From assembly GCA_947165425.1 (NCBI GenBank), contig CAMVAJ010000016.1, positions 1 to 41,184 of the forward strand: a DNA stretch of 41,184 nt, given 5' to 3'. The DNA comes from an uncultured Clostridia bacterium. GTDB taxonomy: Bacteria; Bacillota; Clostridia; Christensenellales; Aristaeellaceae. Below are positions 33,012 through 41,184 of the stretch, one piece after another (position 1 is the first letter of the stretch; every line of letters begins with the position of its first letter). A program made the translations under genes and the position numbers. Below the pieces are notes generated by a model. The model made no database searches and had not been told where the DNA came from. It saw only the letters and a program-made list of their open reading frames with translations.

Positions 33012-33722
33012 ATGAAGAAACTTGAGCAGCTTTACGAGGGAAAAGCCAAGAAGGTCTTTGCCACCGACGATCCCGGGATCGTGATGGTGGAGTACAAGGA
33101 CGACGCTACCGCCTTCAACGGTCTCAAGAAGGGCACCATCGAGGGCAAGGGCGTCATCAACAACCGGATGACCAACTTCCTGATGAAAATGCTGGAGAAG
33201 AACGGCGTTCCAACCCACTTCGTCGAGGAGATCTCCGACCGCGAGACCCTCGTGAAGAAGGTTTCCATCGTCCCGCTGGAAGTCATCGTTCGCAACGTCG
33301 CCGCCGGAAGTCTCTCCAAGCGCCTCGGTCTCCCCGAGGGCACGCCCCTGAAGAAGACCGTCCTGGAGTACTGCTATAAGAATGACGATCTCGGCGATCC
33401 GATGGTCAACGAGTACCACATCGCCGCCATGGGCTGGGCTGACGATCAGACCATGAAGCAGATCGCCGCCTATGCCCTGAAGATCAACAGCCTCCTGATC
33501 CGCTACTTCAAGCCTCTGAAGATCGATCTGATCGACTTCAAGCTGGAGTTTGGCATCACCGCCGACGGCACCCTGATCCTGGCCGACGAGATCAGCCCGG
33601 ACACCTGCCGTTTCTGGGACAGCGAGACCCACGAGAAGCTCGACAAGGACCGTTTCCGCCGCGATCTGGGCGGCGTTGAGGAAGCCTATCAGGAGATCTC
33701 CCACCGCCTGCTGGGGGATTGA
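33012..33722 (+). CDS. purC: SAICAR synthetase
   Basis: Joins aspartate to CAIR with ATP. The 236-residue length is standard. Visible: YEGKAKKVF near the N-terminus, [21 protein letters not shown], the [14 protein letters not shown] segment around residue 95, and [16 protein letters not shown] near residue 190. AGGAGG lies 11 bases before the ATG. A minimal ATG-ATT-TCA-TGA frame sits between them and overlaps the start, probably by chance. Confidence 0.97.
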   Translation: MKKLEQLYEGKAKKVFATDDPGIVMVEYKDDATAFNGLKKGTIEGKGVINNRMTNFLMKMLEKNGVPTHFVEEISDRETLVKKVSIVPLEVIVRNVAAGSLSKRLGLPEGTPLKKTVLEYCYKNDDLGDPMVNEYHIAAMGWADDQTMKQIAAYALKINSLLIRYFKPLKIDLIDFKLEFGITADGTLILADEISPDTCRFWDSETHEKLDKDRFRRDLGGVEEAYQEISHRLLGD

Positions 33723-33730
33723 CAAGCCAT

Positions 33731-33758
33731 GCCCCGCCGAATCGACGGGGCGGTTTTT
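33731..33758 (+). terminator. Intra-operon hairpin between purC and purF
   Basis: GCCCCG (33731-33736) and CGGGGC (33746-33751) with a nine-base loop, followed by GGTTTTT. It lies eight bases after purC. As downstream genes have no clear promoter of their own (a -10-like TATACT at 33766 lacks a -35), it probably reduces but does not stop read-through. Confidence 0.7.
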
Positions 33759-33795
33759 GTGCCCTTATACTTTACACACAGATAGGAGCGAAAAC

Positions 33796-35247
33796 ATGTA
33801 TCAATCTGACAAGCTTCATGAGGAGTGCGGTGTATTCGGACTCTACCGCCGCGGCGACACTGCCGACGGCGTGATCTCTGAGACCTACCATGCTCTGTAC
33901 GCCCTGCAGCACCGCGGTCAGGAGAGCTGCGGTATGGCCATCAACCGGGATGGCGTGATCAGCTGCCACAAGGATGTCGGCCTTGTAACCGAGTTTTTCA
34001 CCAAGGACCGCATGGAGCGGATGTCCGAAGGTCAGATGGCCATCGGTCACTGCCGTTACGGCAGTCAGATTTCCCTCAACCGTGAGAATGCGCAGCCCCT
34101 TCTTGTGAATCATCTCAAAGGCGCCATGGCGCTGTGCCACAACGGTGTGCTGACCAACGCGGCGGAGCTGCGGGCTCAGTATGAGCTGTCCGGCGCAATC
34201 TTCCATACCACCTCCGATATTGAGGTCATCGCCTACGCCATCACCCAGCAGCGCCTGAAACTCGGCTCCATCGAGGAGGCCGTCCGGGCGGCCATGGGGG
34301 TAATTGAGGGCGCTTACTCCATGCTGATCATGTCCGCGACCAAGATGATCGCGGTTCGGGATCCCCACGGTTTCCGGCCCCTGTGCATGGGCCGTCTGGG
34401 GGACGATGTGGTGTTTGCCTCTGAGACCTGCGCACTGGACGCCATCGGCGCCCGCTTCGTCCGCGACATTCTTCCGGGCGAGATGGTCGTGGTCAACCGC
34501 CGCGGCGTGGAGGTCTATCCTCCGATCCGCGCGGAGGGGAGCGGCCTGTGCGTCTTCGAGTTTGTATACTTCGCCAGGCCCGACTCCGTGGTTGACGGCG
34601 TGTCGGTCCATCAGTCCCGCGTGGAGGCCGGCCGCATTCTCGCCCGGAATCACCCGGTGGAGGCGGACGTGGTCATCGGCGCGCCGGACTCCGGCCTTGA
34701 CGCGGCCCTGGGCTACAGCTATGAATCCGGCATTCCCTACGGCATCGGCCTGATTAAAAACAAATACATCGGCCGCACCTTTATCCAGCCCACCCAGAAC
34801 CAGCGCGCCGACAGTGTGCGCATCAAGCTGAACGCGGTCACCGCGACGGTCCGGGACAAGCGGGTCGTCCTGGTGGACGACTCCATCGTCCGGGGCACCA
34901 CCTCCGCACGGGTCGTGCGCATCCTCCGGGAGGCTGGCGCCAAAGAAGTCCATGTCATGTTCTCGTCCCCGCCTTTCCGCTACAACTGCTATTTCGGCAC
35001 GGATATCGAGTCGGAGGAAACGCTGATCGCGAACCAGCACACCAAGGAAGAAATCTGCCAGATCATTGGCGCTGACTCCATCGGTTTCCTTCCCCTTGAG
35101 GCGGTGGATGAACTCACCTGTGGCGTGAAGATTCCGCTCTGCCGCGGCTGCTTCACAGGCGAATACCCCATCGCGCCGCCCAAATCCACCGCAAAGCATA
35201 AATTTGAGATTCCTCTGAATCCCGAGGGCAAGGAGAAGCAGTCATGA
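33796..35247 (+). CDS. purF: Amidophosphoribosyltransferase
   Basis: Commits PRPP and glutamine to purine synthesis. The 483-residue protein is the Bacillus-type enzyme: a ten-residue propeptide (MYQSDKLHEE) precedes the nucleophile Cys11 (CGVFGLY), implying self-cleavage. The 4Fe-4S cysteines are present in GLCVFEF, YNCYFGTD and LCRGCFTGEYP, so it is oxygen-labile. The PRPP loop is VVLVDDSIVRGTTS. The ATG at 33796 has AGGAG eight bases upstream. It overlaps purM by four bases (ATGA). Confidence 0.97.
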   Translation: MYQSDKLHEECGVFGLYRRGDTADGVISETYHALYALQHRGQESCGMAINRDGVISCHKDVGLVTEFFTKDRMERMSEGQMAIGHCRYGSQISLNRENAQPLLVNHLKGAMALCHNGVLTNAAELRAQYELSGAIFHTTSDIEVIAYAITQQRLKLGSIEEAVRAAMGVIEGAYSMLIMSATKMIAVRDPHGFRPLCMGRLGDDVVFASETCALDAIGARFVRDILPGEMVVVNRRGVEVYPPIRAEGSGLCVFEFVYFARPDSVVDGVSVHQSRVEAGRILARNHPVEADVVIGAPDSGLDAALGYSYESGIPYGIGLIKNKYIGRTFIQPTQNQRADSVRIKLNAVTATVRDKRVVLVDDSIVRGTTSARVVRILREAGAKEVHVMFSSPPFRYNCYFGTDIESEETLIANQHTKEEICQIIGADSIGFLPLEAVDELTCGVKIPLCRGCFTGEYPIAPPKSTAKHKFEIPLNPEGKEKQS

Positions 35248-36281
35248 AGAGCGAGAGCAAATCCTACCAGGCCGCCGGCGTGGACATCACCGCCGGCTAC
35301 AAGGCGGTTGAGCTGATGAAAGCCCACGTGGCCAGAACGCAGATCCCCGGCGTGGTGGACGGTCTGGGCGGCTTCGGCGGTCTCTTTGCGCCACAGCTGT
35401 CCGGCATGGCGGAACCTGTCCTGGTCTCCGGGACGGACGGCGTGGGCACCAAGCTGAAGCTGGCCTTCCTGCTGGACCGGCATGATACCGTCGGCATCGA
35501 CTGCGTGGCAATGTGTGTCAACGACATCATCTGCTGCGGCGCGGCGCCGCTGTTCTTCCTGGACTACATCGCCTGCGGCCGCAACGAGCCGGAGAAGATC
35601 GCTGCCATCGTGGCGGGCGTTGCGGAGGGCTGCGTTCAGGCCGGCTGCGCCCTCATTGGCGGAGAGACCGCGGAGCACCCCGGAATGATGCCCCTGGAGG
35701 AATACGATCTGGCCGGCTTCTCCGTGGGTCTGGTGGACCGCGCGAAGGTCATTGACCGAGAGACCATGGAGCCCGGCGACGTGATCATCGCTCTCCCCTC
35801 CTCCGGCATCCATTCCAACGGCTTCTCCCTGGTGCGGAAGGTCTTCCGCATCGGCGAGGGCGGCGAAAACCGCCGCTACGACGAGCTCGATCAGCCCCTC
35901 TGGGAATCTCTTCTGACCCCGACGAAAATCTACGTCAAGCCGGTGCTCGCCCTGCTGAAGGAGATCCAGCCCCGCGGCATCAGCCACATCACCGGCGGCG
36001 GCTTCTATGAGAATATCCCACGCTCCCTTGGCGCGGACTGCGAGGCGGTCATTCGCCGCGGCGATGTCAGGATTCCGCCGATCTTCCGCATTCTGCAGCG
36101 GGAGGGGGAGATTCCGGAGCACGACATGTTCAACACCTACAACATGGGTGTCGGCATGACCATCACCGTCCCCCAGTCGGACGCGGACCGCGCGCTGGCG
36201 ATCCTTCGCCAGAGCGGCGAGCCGGAGGCCTATTTCCTCGGCGAGATTCGCCGGGGCGAGCGGGGGGTGTGTCTCCTGTGA
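35244..36281 (+). CDS. purM: Phosphoribosylformylglycinamidine cyclo-ligase (AIR synthase)
   Basis: Closes FGAM to AIR with ATP. The 345-residue protein begins KSYQAAGVDITAGYKAVELMK and has GTDGVGTKLKLAF (about residue 57), MCVNDIICCGAAPLFFLDY, and GGETAEHPGMMP (about residue 139), all typical. It overlaps purF by ATGA and purN by GTGA, so the three are translationally coupled. Confidence 0.97.
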   Translation: MKSESKSYQAAGVDITAGYKAVELMKAHVARTQIPGVVDGLGGFGGLFAPQLSGMAEPVLVSGTDGVGTKLKLAFLLDRHDTVGIDCVAMCVNDIICCGAAPLFFLDYIACGRNEPEKIAAIVAGVAEGCVQAGCALIGGETAEHPGMMPLEEYDLAGFSVGLVDRAKVIDRETMEPGDVIIALPSSGIHSNGFSLVRKVFRIGEGGENRRYDELDQPLWESLLTPTKIYVKPVLALLKEIQPRGISHITGGGFYENIPRSLGADCEAVIRRGDVRIPPIFRILQREGEIPEHDMFNTYNMGVGMTITVPQSDADRALAILRQSGEPEAYFLGEIRRGERGVCLL

Positions 36282-36874
36282 TCCGTACCGCGGTTCTGGT
36301 ATCCGGCGGCGGCACCAATCTGCAGGCCATTCTCGACGCGGCAAAGGCCGGCGCGCTCCCCCACGCGGAGATCGCCCTGGTGGTCTCCTCCAACGCGAAG
36401 GCCTACGCGCTGACCCGGGCCGAAAAGGCCGGCATCGCGCGCGCCGTGCTGGCCAAGAGCTCCGATGAAACACCGGAAGCCTACGGTCAGCGGCTGATCG
36501 CCCTGCTGCGCGAGCATGACATCCAGCTTGTGGCGCTGGCTGGCTTTCTCACGATTCTGCCGGAGAATGTCATCCGTGCCTTCGATCACCGGATCCTGAA
36601 CATTCACCCCAGCCTGATCCCCTCCTTCTGCGGCAAAGGTTTCTACGGGCTGCGCGTCCATGAGGCCGCCCTCGCCCGCGGCGTAAAGCTCACCGGCGCA
36701 ACGGTCCACTTTGTCAACGAGATCCCCGACGGCGGGGACATCATCGCCCAGCAGGCGGTGGCCGTGCTGCCCGGCGATACGCCTGAGCTGCTTCAGCGCC
36801 GGGTGATGGAGGAGGCCGAGTGGAAGCTCCTCCCGGCGGCGCTCGAGCAGGTGGCTTCCGATCTCTCCGTCTGA
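36278..36874 (+). CDS. purN: Phosphoribosylglycinamide formyltransferase
   Basis: Transfers a formyl group from 10-formyl-THF to GAR. The 198-residue protein has AVLVSGGGTNLQAIL at the start, catalytic Asn and His in LNIHPSLIP, and Asp in IPDGGDII. I chose the GTG at 36278, which overlaps the purM stop as GTGA and gives the normal MIRTAVLVSGGG beginning; a GTG nine bases earlier is possible. A G-rich stretch upstream acts as ribosome site. Confidence 0.95.
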   Translation: MIRTAVLVSGGGTNLQAILDAAKAGALPHAEIALVVSSNAKAYALTRAEKAGIARAVLAKSSDETPEAYGQRLIALLREHDIQLVALAGFLTILPENVIRAFDHRILNIHPSLIPSFCGKGFYGLRVHEAALARGVKLTGATVHFVNEIPDGGDIIAQQAVAVLPGDTPELLQRRVMEEAEWKLLPAALEQVASDLSV

Positions 36875-36914
36875 ACGCCCGATACGACGCAACACTGTAA
36901 AGGAGTACAAACCC

Positions 36915-37646
36915 ATGAAGCTGGATTCTCTCCAAAACTTGCTCTCTGGCAACACCTATCCCGGCCGCGGGATCGTTCTGGGGATCGCCCCCGACGGCAA
37001 GCACGCGGTGATCGGCTACTTCATCATGGGCCGCAGCGTCAATAGCCGCAACCGGATCTTTGTCTCCCAGCCGGACGGCGGGATCATCACCAAGGCCTTC
37101 GACGAGAGCAAGATGGTGGATCCGTCCCTGATCATCTACGCGCCGATCCGTGTCCCGCAAAAAGGGGTCTGGGTTGTCACCAACGGAGATCAGACCGACA
37201 CCATCTGCGATTTCCTGGCTGAGGGGAAATCTTTCGAGGACGCGCTGCGCACCCGGACCTTCGAGCCTGACCCGCCGAACTTCACCCCCCGCATCAGCGG
37301 CCTGCTGTGCGTGAAGGACGGAAAGGTCTGCTATCAGCTCTCCATTCTGAAATCCGACAATGGCAACGGAGAGAGCGTGCAGCGCTTCTTCTTCGATTTC
37401 GCTCAGCCCGTCGCCGGCGAGGGCCATTTCATCCACACCTACCGCTGCGACGGCAACCCGATTCCCTCCTTCGAGGGCGAGCCGGAGCGGGTCTCTATCC
37501 CGGACGATTTCGCTTCCTTCACGCATATGCTCTGGGACAATCTCAACGCGGACAACAAAGTCTCCCTCTTCACCGCCCAGATCGACCTGGCGACCGGCGA
37601 AGCGGTCCACACGGTCCTTCTCAACAAAAACGGAGGTAACAACTGA
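36915..37646 (+). CDS. purO: IMP cyclohydrolase, PurO-type
   Basis: A 243-residue protein matching the archaeal-type IMP cyclohydrolase family (PurO), which closes FAICAR to IMP. Visible features fit an NTN-hydrolase-like fold: NTYPGRGIVLGIAPDGKHAVIGYFIMGRS at residues 13-41, then SRNRIF and DPSLIIYAPIR. Its position directly before an AICAR transformylase, one-base stop/start overlap (TGATG), supports the assignment, as together they supply what bifunctional PurH does. AAGGAG lies nine bases before the ATG. The protein shares nothing visible with the MGS-like cyclohydrolase domain of PurH. Confidence 0.87.
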   Translation: MKLDSLQNLLSGNTYPGRGIVLGIAPDGKHAVIGYFIMGRSVNSRNRIFVSQPDGGIITKAFDESKMVDPSLIIYAPIRVPQKGVWVVTNGDQTDTICDFLAEGKSFEDALRTRTFEPDPPNFTPRISGLLCVKDGKVCYQLSILKSDNGNGESVQRFFFDFAQPVAGEGHFIHTYRCDGNPIPSFEGEPERVSIPDDFASFTHMLWDNLNADNKVSLFTAQIDLATGEAVHTVLLNKNGGNN

Positions 37647-38824
37647 TGAAAGAACTCGAGCTGAAATACGGCTGCAACCCCAACCAGAAGCCTGCCCGGA
37701 TCTTTATGGAGGAGGGCGAGCTGCCGGTGACCGTTCTGAACGGCAAGCCGGGCTATATCAATTTTCTCGACGCGCTGAACGGCTGGCAGCTGGTGCGTGA
37801 GTTGAAGCAGGCGACCGGGCTCCCCGCCGCGGCTTCCTTCAAGCATGTCAGCCCTGCCGGCGCTGCCGTCGGCCTGCCCCTGAGCGATACGCTGAAGCAG
37901 ATCTATTTCGTGCCGGAGAACGCCGGAGAGCTCTCCCCCCTAGCCTGCGCCTACGCGCGCGCCCGCGGCGCGGACCGCATGTCCTCCTTCGGCGACTGGA
38001 TCTCCCTGAGCGACGTGTGCGACGCGTCCACCGCGCTGCTGATCAAGCCCGAGGTCTCCGACGGCGTCATCGCGCCCGGCTACACCGACGAGGCGCTGGA
38101 GATCCTGAAGAGCAAGCGCAAGGGCGGATACAATATCGTCCGGATCGATCCGGATTACGTCCCCGCGCCCATCGAGCGCAAGCAGGTCTTCGGGGTTACC
38201 TTCGAGCAGGGCCGCAACGAGTGCGAGATCAGCCCGGAGAATCTGGGCGAGGTTGTCACGGCCACCAAGGAGCTGCCCAATGCCGCCCGCCGTGATCTGG
38301 CCATCGCCCTGATCACCCTGAAATACACTCAGTCCAACTCCGTCTGCTACGTCAAGGACGGCCAGGCCATCGGCGTGGGCGCCGGCCAGCAGAGCCGCAT
38401 CCACTGCACCCGTCTCGCCGGCGAGAAGGCGGACAAGTGGCTTCTCCGTCAGCATCCGCAGGTGCTGGCCCTGCCCTTCCTGCCCACCCTGGGCCGCCCG
38501 GACCGGGACAACACCATCGACGTATATCTCTCCGAGGACGCCGACGAAGTACTCGCCGAGGGCCGCTGGCAGAACTACTTCACTAAGAAGCCGGCCGAGC
38601 TCACCAAAGCCCAGAAGCGGGAATGGCTCTCCTCTCAGCGCGGCGTCTCGCTGGGCAGCGACGCCTTCTTCCCCTTCGGCGACAACATTGAGCGCGCCCA
38701 CCGCTCCGGGGTGGACTACATCGTGCAGCCCGGCGGCTCCATCCGCGATCAGCAGGTCATCGACACCTGCGACGCCTATGGCATGGTGATGTTCTTCAAT
38801 CACCAGCGGCTGTTCCATCATTGA
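37646..38824 (+). CDS. Stand-alone AICAR transformylase
   Basis: Transfers formyl from 10-formyl-THF to AICAR. The 392-residue protein corresponds to the C-terminal part of PurH only: it starts at LKYGCNPNQKPA, and the catalytic Lys66-His67 pair lies in ASFKHVSPAGAA. Later motifs GVGAGQQSRIHCTRLAG, SDAFFPFGDNIERAHRSGV and QPGGSIRDQQVI are intact. The N-terminal cyclohydrolase domain is absent by design, not truncation, since GGAGGT and an ATG precede it and purO supplies that activity. The label purH is sometimes used for it, which would be misleading here. Confidence 0.93.
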   Translation: MKELELKYGCNPNQKPARIFMEEGELPVTVLNGKPGYINFLDALNGWQLVRELKQATGLPAAASFKHVSPAGAAVGLPLSDTLKQIYFVPENAGELSPLACAYARARGADRMSSFGDWISLSDVCDASTALLIKPEVSDGVIAPGYTDEALEILKSKRKGGYNIVRIDPDYVPAPIERKQVFGVTFEQGRNECEISPENLGEVVTATKELPNAARRDLAIALITLKYTQSNSVCYVKDGQAIGVGAGQQSRIHCTRLAGEKADKWLLRQHPQVLALPFLPTLGRPDRDNTIDVYLSEDADEVLAEGRWQNYFTKKPAELTKAQKREWLSSQRGVSLGSDAFFPFGDNIERAHRSGVDYIVQPGGSIRDQQVIDTCDAYGMVMFFNHQRLFHH

Positions 38825-38846
38825 TCTGCAGCAGAGGTACATTGCT

Positions 38847-40124
38847 ATGAATATCCTCATCGTCGGCGGCGGCGGGCGGGAGCACGCCATCGCGGAAAAG
38901 CTGCGGGAGAATCCGCAGGTTCAGAAGCTCTGGGCCGCCCCGGGCAACGGCGGTATGGCGGCCTTTTGTGAGCTTGTCCCGCTGAAGGCCACGGATATCG
39001 ACGGCGTGGTTGCTTTCTGCCGCGAGCACCCGGTGGACTACGTGGTCGTCGCCCAGGACGATCCGCTGTGCCTGGGCATGGTGGACGCCCTACAGGAGAT
39101 CGGGGTTCCGGCCTTCGGCCCGAACAAAGCCGCCGCCCGGATCGAGGGCAGCAAGATCTTCGCCAAAAACCTGATGAAGAAGTACGGCATCCCCACCGCC
39201 CGCTATGAGACCTTTGAGCAGTACGAGTCCGCGCTGGCCTATGTCCGGGGCGAGGCTCCCTGCCCGATGGTGGTCAAGGCGGACGGCCTCGCGCTGGGCA
39301 AAGGCGTGCTGATCTGCTCCACCCGCGCCGAGGCGGAGGATGCGCTGCGCACCATGATGGTCGAGAGCAAATTCGGTGCTTCGGGCAGCCGCGTGGTGAT
39401 CGAGGAGTTTCTGACAGGGCCCGAGGTCTCTGTGCTCTCCTTCACGGACGGAGAGACCATCGTCCCCATGGTCTCCTCGATGGATCACAAGCGCGCCCTC
39501 GACGGGGATCAGGGGCTGAACACCGGCGGCATGGGCACGGTGGCCCCCAATCCCTACTATACCCCTGAGATCGCCCGCCGCGTCATGGATGAAATCATGC
39601 TGCCGACGGTGGCGGCCATGCGTGCGGAGGGCTGTCCCTTCAAGGGCTGTCTGTACTTTGGTCTGATGCTGACCGCCGACGGCCCGAAGGTGATCGAGTA
39701 TAACTGCCGGTTCGGCGACCCGGAGACGCAGGTGGTTCTCCCGCTGATGGAGAGCGATCTGCTCACGGCGATGCTGGCCACCACCCATGGCACGCTGAAG
39801 GATACGCCGGTCTGTTTCTCAGACCAGAGCGCCTGCTGCGTCATTCTGGCCTCCGGCGGCTATCCGGTCAAGTATCAGTCCGGCTACCCGATCTCCGGTT
39901 TGGAGGAAGCCGGGAAAACCGCGCAGATTTTCCACGCCGGCACCAAACGCGCCGCGGACGGGACCATTCTCACCGCGGGCGGGCGCGTCTTAGGGGTGAC
40001 CTGCGTAGCGCCCGAGCTGCGGGAGGCGATCAAAAAGGCCTACGCGGCCGCCGATCAGATCTCCTTCCAGGATCGCCACATGCGCCGGGACATCGGTCAG
40101 CGCGCACTGGCAGCCAAAGCATAA
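38847..40124 (+). CDS. purD: Phosphoribosylamine--glycine ligase
   Basis: ATP-grasp enzyme that makes GAR from phosphoribosylamine and glycine. The 425-residue protein opens with NILIVGGGGREHAIAEKL, has FGPNKAAARIEGSK (about residue 90), the grasp segment PMVVKADGLALGKGV (about 137), LNTGGMGTVAPNPYY, and IEYNCRFGDPETQVVLPLM (about 279). AGAGGT lies about nine bases before the ATG. Gaps to neighbours are 22 and 27 bases. Confidence 0.97.
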   Translation: MNILIVGGGGREHAIAEKLRENPQVQKLWAAPGNGGMAAFCELVPLKATDIDGVVAFCREHPVDYVVVAQDDPLCLGMVDALQEIGVPAFGPNKAAARIEGSKIFAKNLMKKYGIPTARYETFEQYESALAYVRGEAPCPMVVKADGLALGKGVLICSTRAEAEDALRTMMVESKFGASGSRVVIEEFLTGPEVSVLSFTDGETIVPMVSSMDHKRALDGDQGLNTGGMGTVAPNPYYTPEIARRVMDEIMLPTVAAMRAEGCPFKGCLYFGLMLTADGPKVIEYNCRFGDPETQVVLPLMESDLLTAMLATTHGTLKDTPVCFSDQSACCVILASGGYPVKYQSGYPISGLEEAGKTAQIFHAGTKRAADGTILTAGGRVLGVTCVAPELREAIKKAYAAADQISFQDRHMRRDIGQRALAAKA

Positions 40125-40151
40125 TAGGACATTGCAAAGGATAGGAATAGC

Positions 40152-41184
40152 ATGAGCGTCCGTCGTATTTATGTAGAAAAGAGACCGGAGTATGCCGTTG
40201 AGGCCCGTCAGCTGCTCCATGAGATCCGACACATCCTGCTGATCAAATCGGTGACCGGTCTTCGCCTGCTGAATCGGTATGATGTCGAAGGGCTGGCAGA
40301 GGATCTCTATCAGAAATGCATCCCCGTGGTCTTCTCCGAGCCGCAGCTGGATCTGACCTACACGCAGCTCCCCGCGGAGGCGGAGACGGTTTTTGCCGTG
40401 GAGTATCTTCCGGGCCAGTTCGATCAGCGGGCCGCCTCCTGTGAGGAGTGCATCCAGATGGTGCAGCCCTGCGATCGCCCGACCGTGCGCACCGCAAGGG
40501 TCTACATCCTTGAGGGCAAACCCAGCGAAGAGGAACTGAGCCGGATCAAAAAGCATGTGATCAACCCGGTGGAGGCCCGCGAAGCCTCGCTGGCGGAGCG
40601 GGAAACCCTGCGCGAGCGGTACGAGACGCCGGATCACGTGGAGACCCTGACCGGCTTCCTCGATCTGGATCCGCAGGGGCTGTCCGATTTTGTGGCCCGC
40701 TACGGTCTCGCCATGGACCAGGATGATCTGGCCTTCTGCCAGGCCTATTTCCGGAGCGAGCGCAGAGATCCGACGATCACGGAGATCCGCATGATCGACA
40801 CCTACTGGTCCGATCACTGCCGCCATACCACCTTCCTGACGACCCTGGACGAGGTGGAGCTTCGCAAGCCCGCGGTCGAGGCAGCCTTCAAGCGTTATCT
40901 GGCGGCCCGCGAGGAGGTTTACGGCCCGGAAAAAGCCGCCAAACGGCCCATTAATCTCATGGATGTCGCCACCATCGGCGCTAAGCTCCTGCGCAAGCGG
41001 GGGCAGACCCCGAACATCGACGTCAGCGAGGAGATCAACGCCTGCTCCATTCAGATCGAGGTCGATGTGGACGGCAAGACCGAGCCCTGGCTGCTCATGT
41101 TTAAAAACGAGACCCACAACCATCCCACCGAGATCGAGCCCTTCGGCGGCGCGGCCACCTGTATCGGCGGCGCGATCCGGGATC
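40152..41184 (+). CDS. purL: Phosphoribosylformylglycinamidine synthase, 5' part
   Basis: Makes FGAM from FGAR with glutamine and ATP. The first 344 residues are present; the gene runs off the window. The N-terminus (RRIYVEKRPEYAVEARQLL) is the PurS-like domain of the long single-chain enzyme that also contains the glutaminase, which agrees with the absence of separate purS and purQ. The helical linker follows, then the catalytic domain with TYWSDHCRHTTF (about residue 217) and FKNETHNHPTEIEPFGGAATCIGG at the edge. An AAAGGATAGGAA stretch lies before the ATG. Confidence 0.94.
   Translation, partial: MSVRRIYVEKRPEYAVEARQLLHEIRHILLIKSVTGLRLLNRYDVEGLAEDLYQKCIPVVFSEPQLDLTYTQLPAEAETVFAVEYLPGQFDQRAASCEECIQMVQPCDRPTVRTARVYILEGKPSEEELSRIKKHVINPVEAREASLAERETLRERYETPDHVETLTGFLDLDPQGLSDFVARYGLAMDQDDLAFCQAYFRSERRDPTITEIRMIDTYWSDHCRHTTFLTTLDEVELRKPAVEAAFKRYLAAREEVYGPEKAAKRPINLMDVATIGAKLLRKRGQTPNIDVSEEINACSIQIEVDVDGKTEPWLLMFKNETHNHPTEIEPFGGAATCIGGAIRD

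Noticed and set aside
33001-33014. Three-codon upstream frame overlapping the purC start
   Set aside because: Its ATG is only three bases from the AGGAGG, too close for initiation; most likely chance.
33772-35199. Long reading frame antisense to purF (475 codons)
   Set aside because: purF has full catalytic and iron-sulfur motifs; the antisense product has none.

Overview
The window is about 41 kb of GC-rich, densely coded bacterial chromosome. Gene families (RbgA, AcpS, DnaA, MnmM, 4Fe-4S PurF, single-chain PurL), strong GGAGG-type ribosome binding sites and sigma-A promoters point to an anaerobic Bacillota/Clostridia lineage. The four short exported proteins all carry Ala-x-Ala signal peptidase I sites and no lipobox. 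That style, with the split PurH functions, would fit a Christensenellales/Oscillospirales-like gut bacterium, but this placement is inference. No rRNA, tRNA, insertion sequence, prophage or CRISPR array is visible.

Region 1 (1-2841): serS (cut by the window edge) and rplS lie on the minus strand with separate promoters, next to a secreted protein of unknown function. Region 2 (2898-7720): an AfuA/FbpA-type ABC importer (binding protein, ATPase, fused double permease) followed by a DUF4332 protein. Region 3 (7723-13558): a radical SAM protein overlapping no neighbour but only 4 bases from a metallophosphoesterase, an isolated dnaA, a sugar isomerase-like TIM barrel, and birA-acpS. Region 4 (13557-18624): a six-gene minus-strand operon in which every junction overlaps: response regulator, sensor kinase, membrane acyltransferase, TlpA-like thioredoxin, a 51-residue TTG-start CXXC protein, and a NapH-like membrane ferredoxin. 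This is the best candidate here for an undescribed working unit. Region 5 (18697-25674): a DUF1846 protein, then gntR-HAD-GNAT-rluB-mnmM and a secreted peptidoglycan-binding protein with a repeat tail and its own internal promoter.

Region 6 (25758-32039): rbgA-rnhB-yraN followed by a 1436-residue protein that fuses two GT-C glycosyltransferase modules with two beta-sandwich carbohydrate-binding-like domains. Region 7 (32277-41184): a strong promoter, a structured RNA of about 125 nt ending in a U-run that resembles 6S RNA in position and fold, then the purine operon purE-C-F-M-N-purO-AICAR transformylase-D-L. In that operon the usual bifunctional PurH is replaced by a separate PurO-type IMP cyclohydrolase and a stand-alone transformylase. 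Together the pur genes cover most of the route from phosphoribosylamine to IMP; purB, purK and purA are not in the window.
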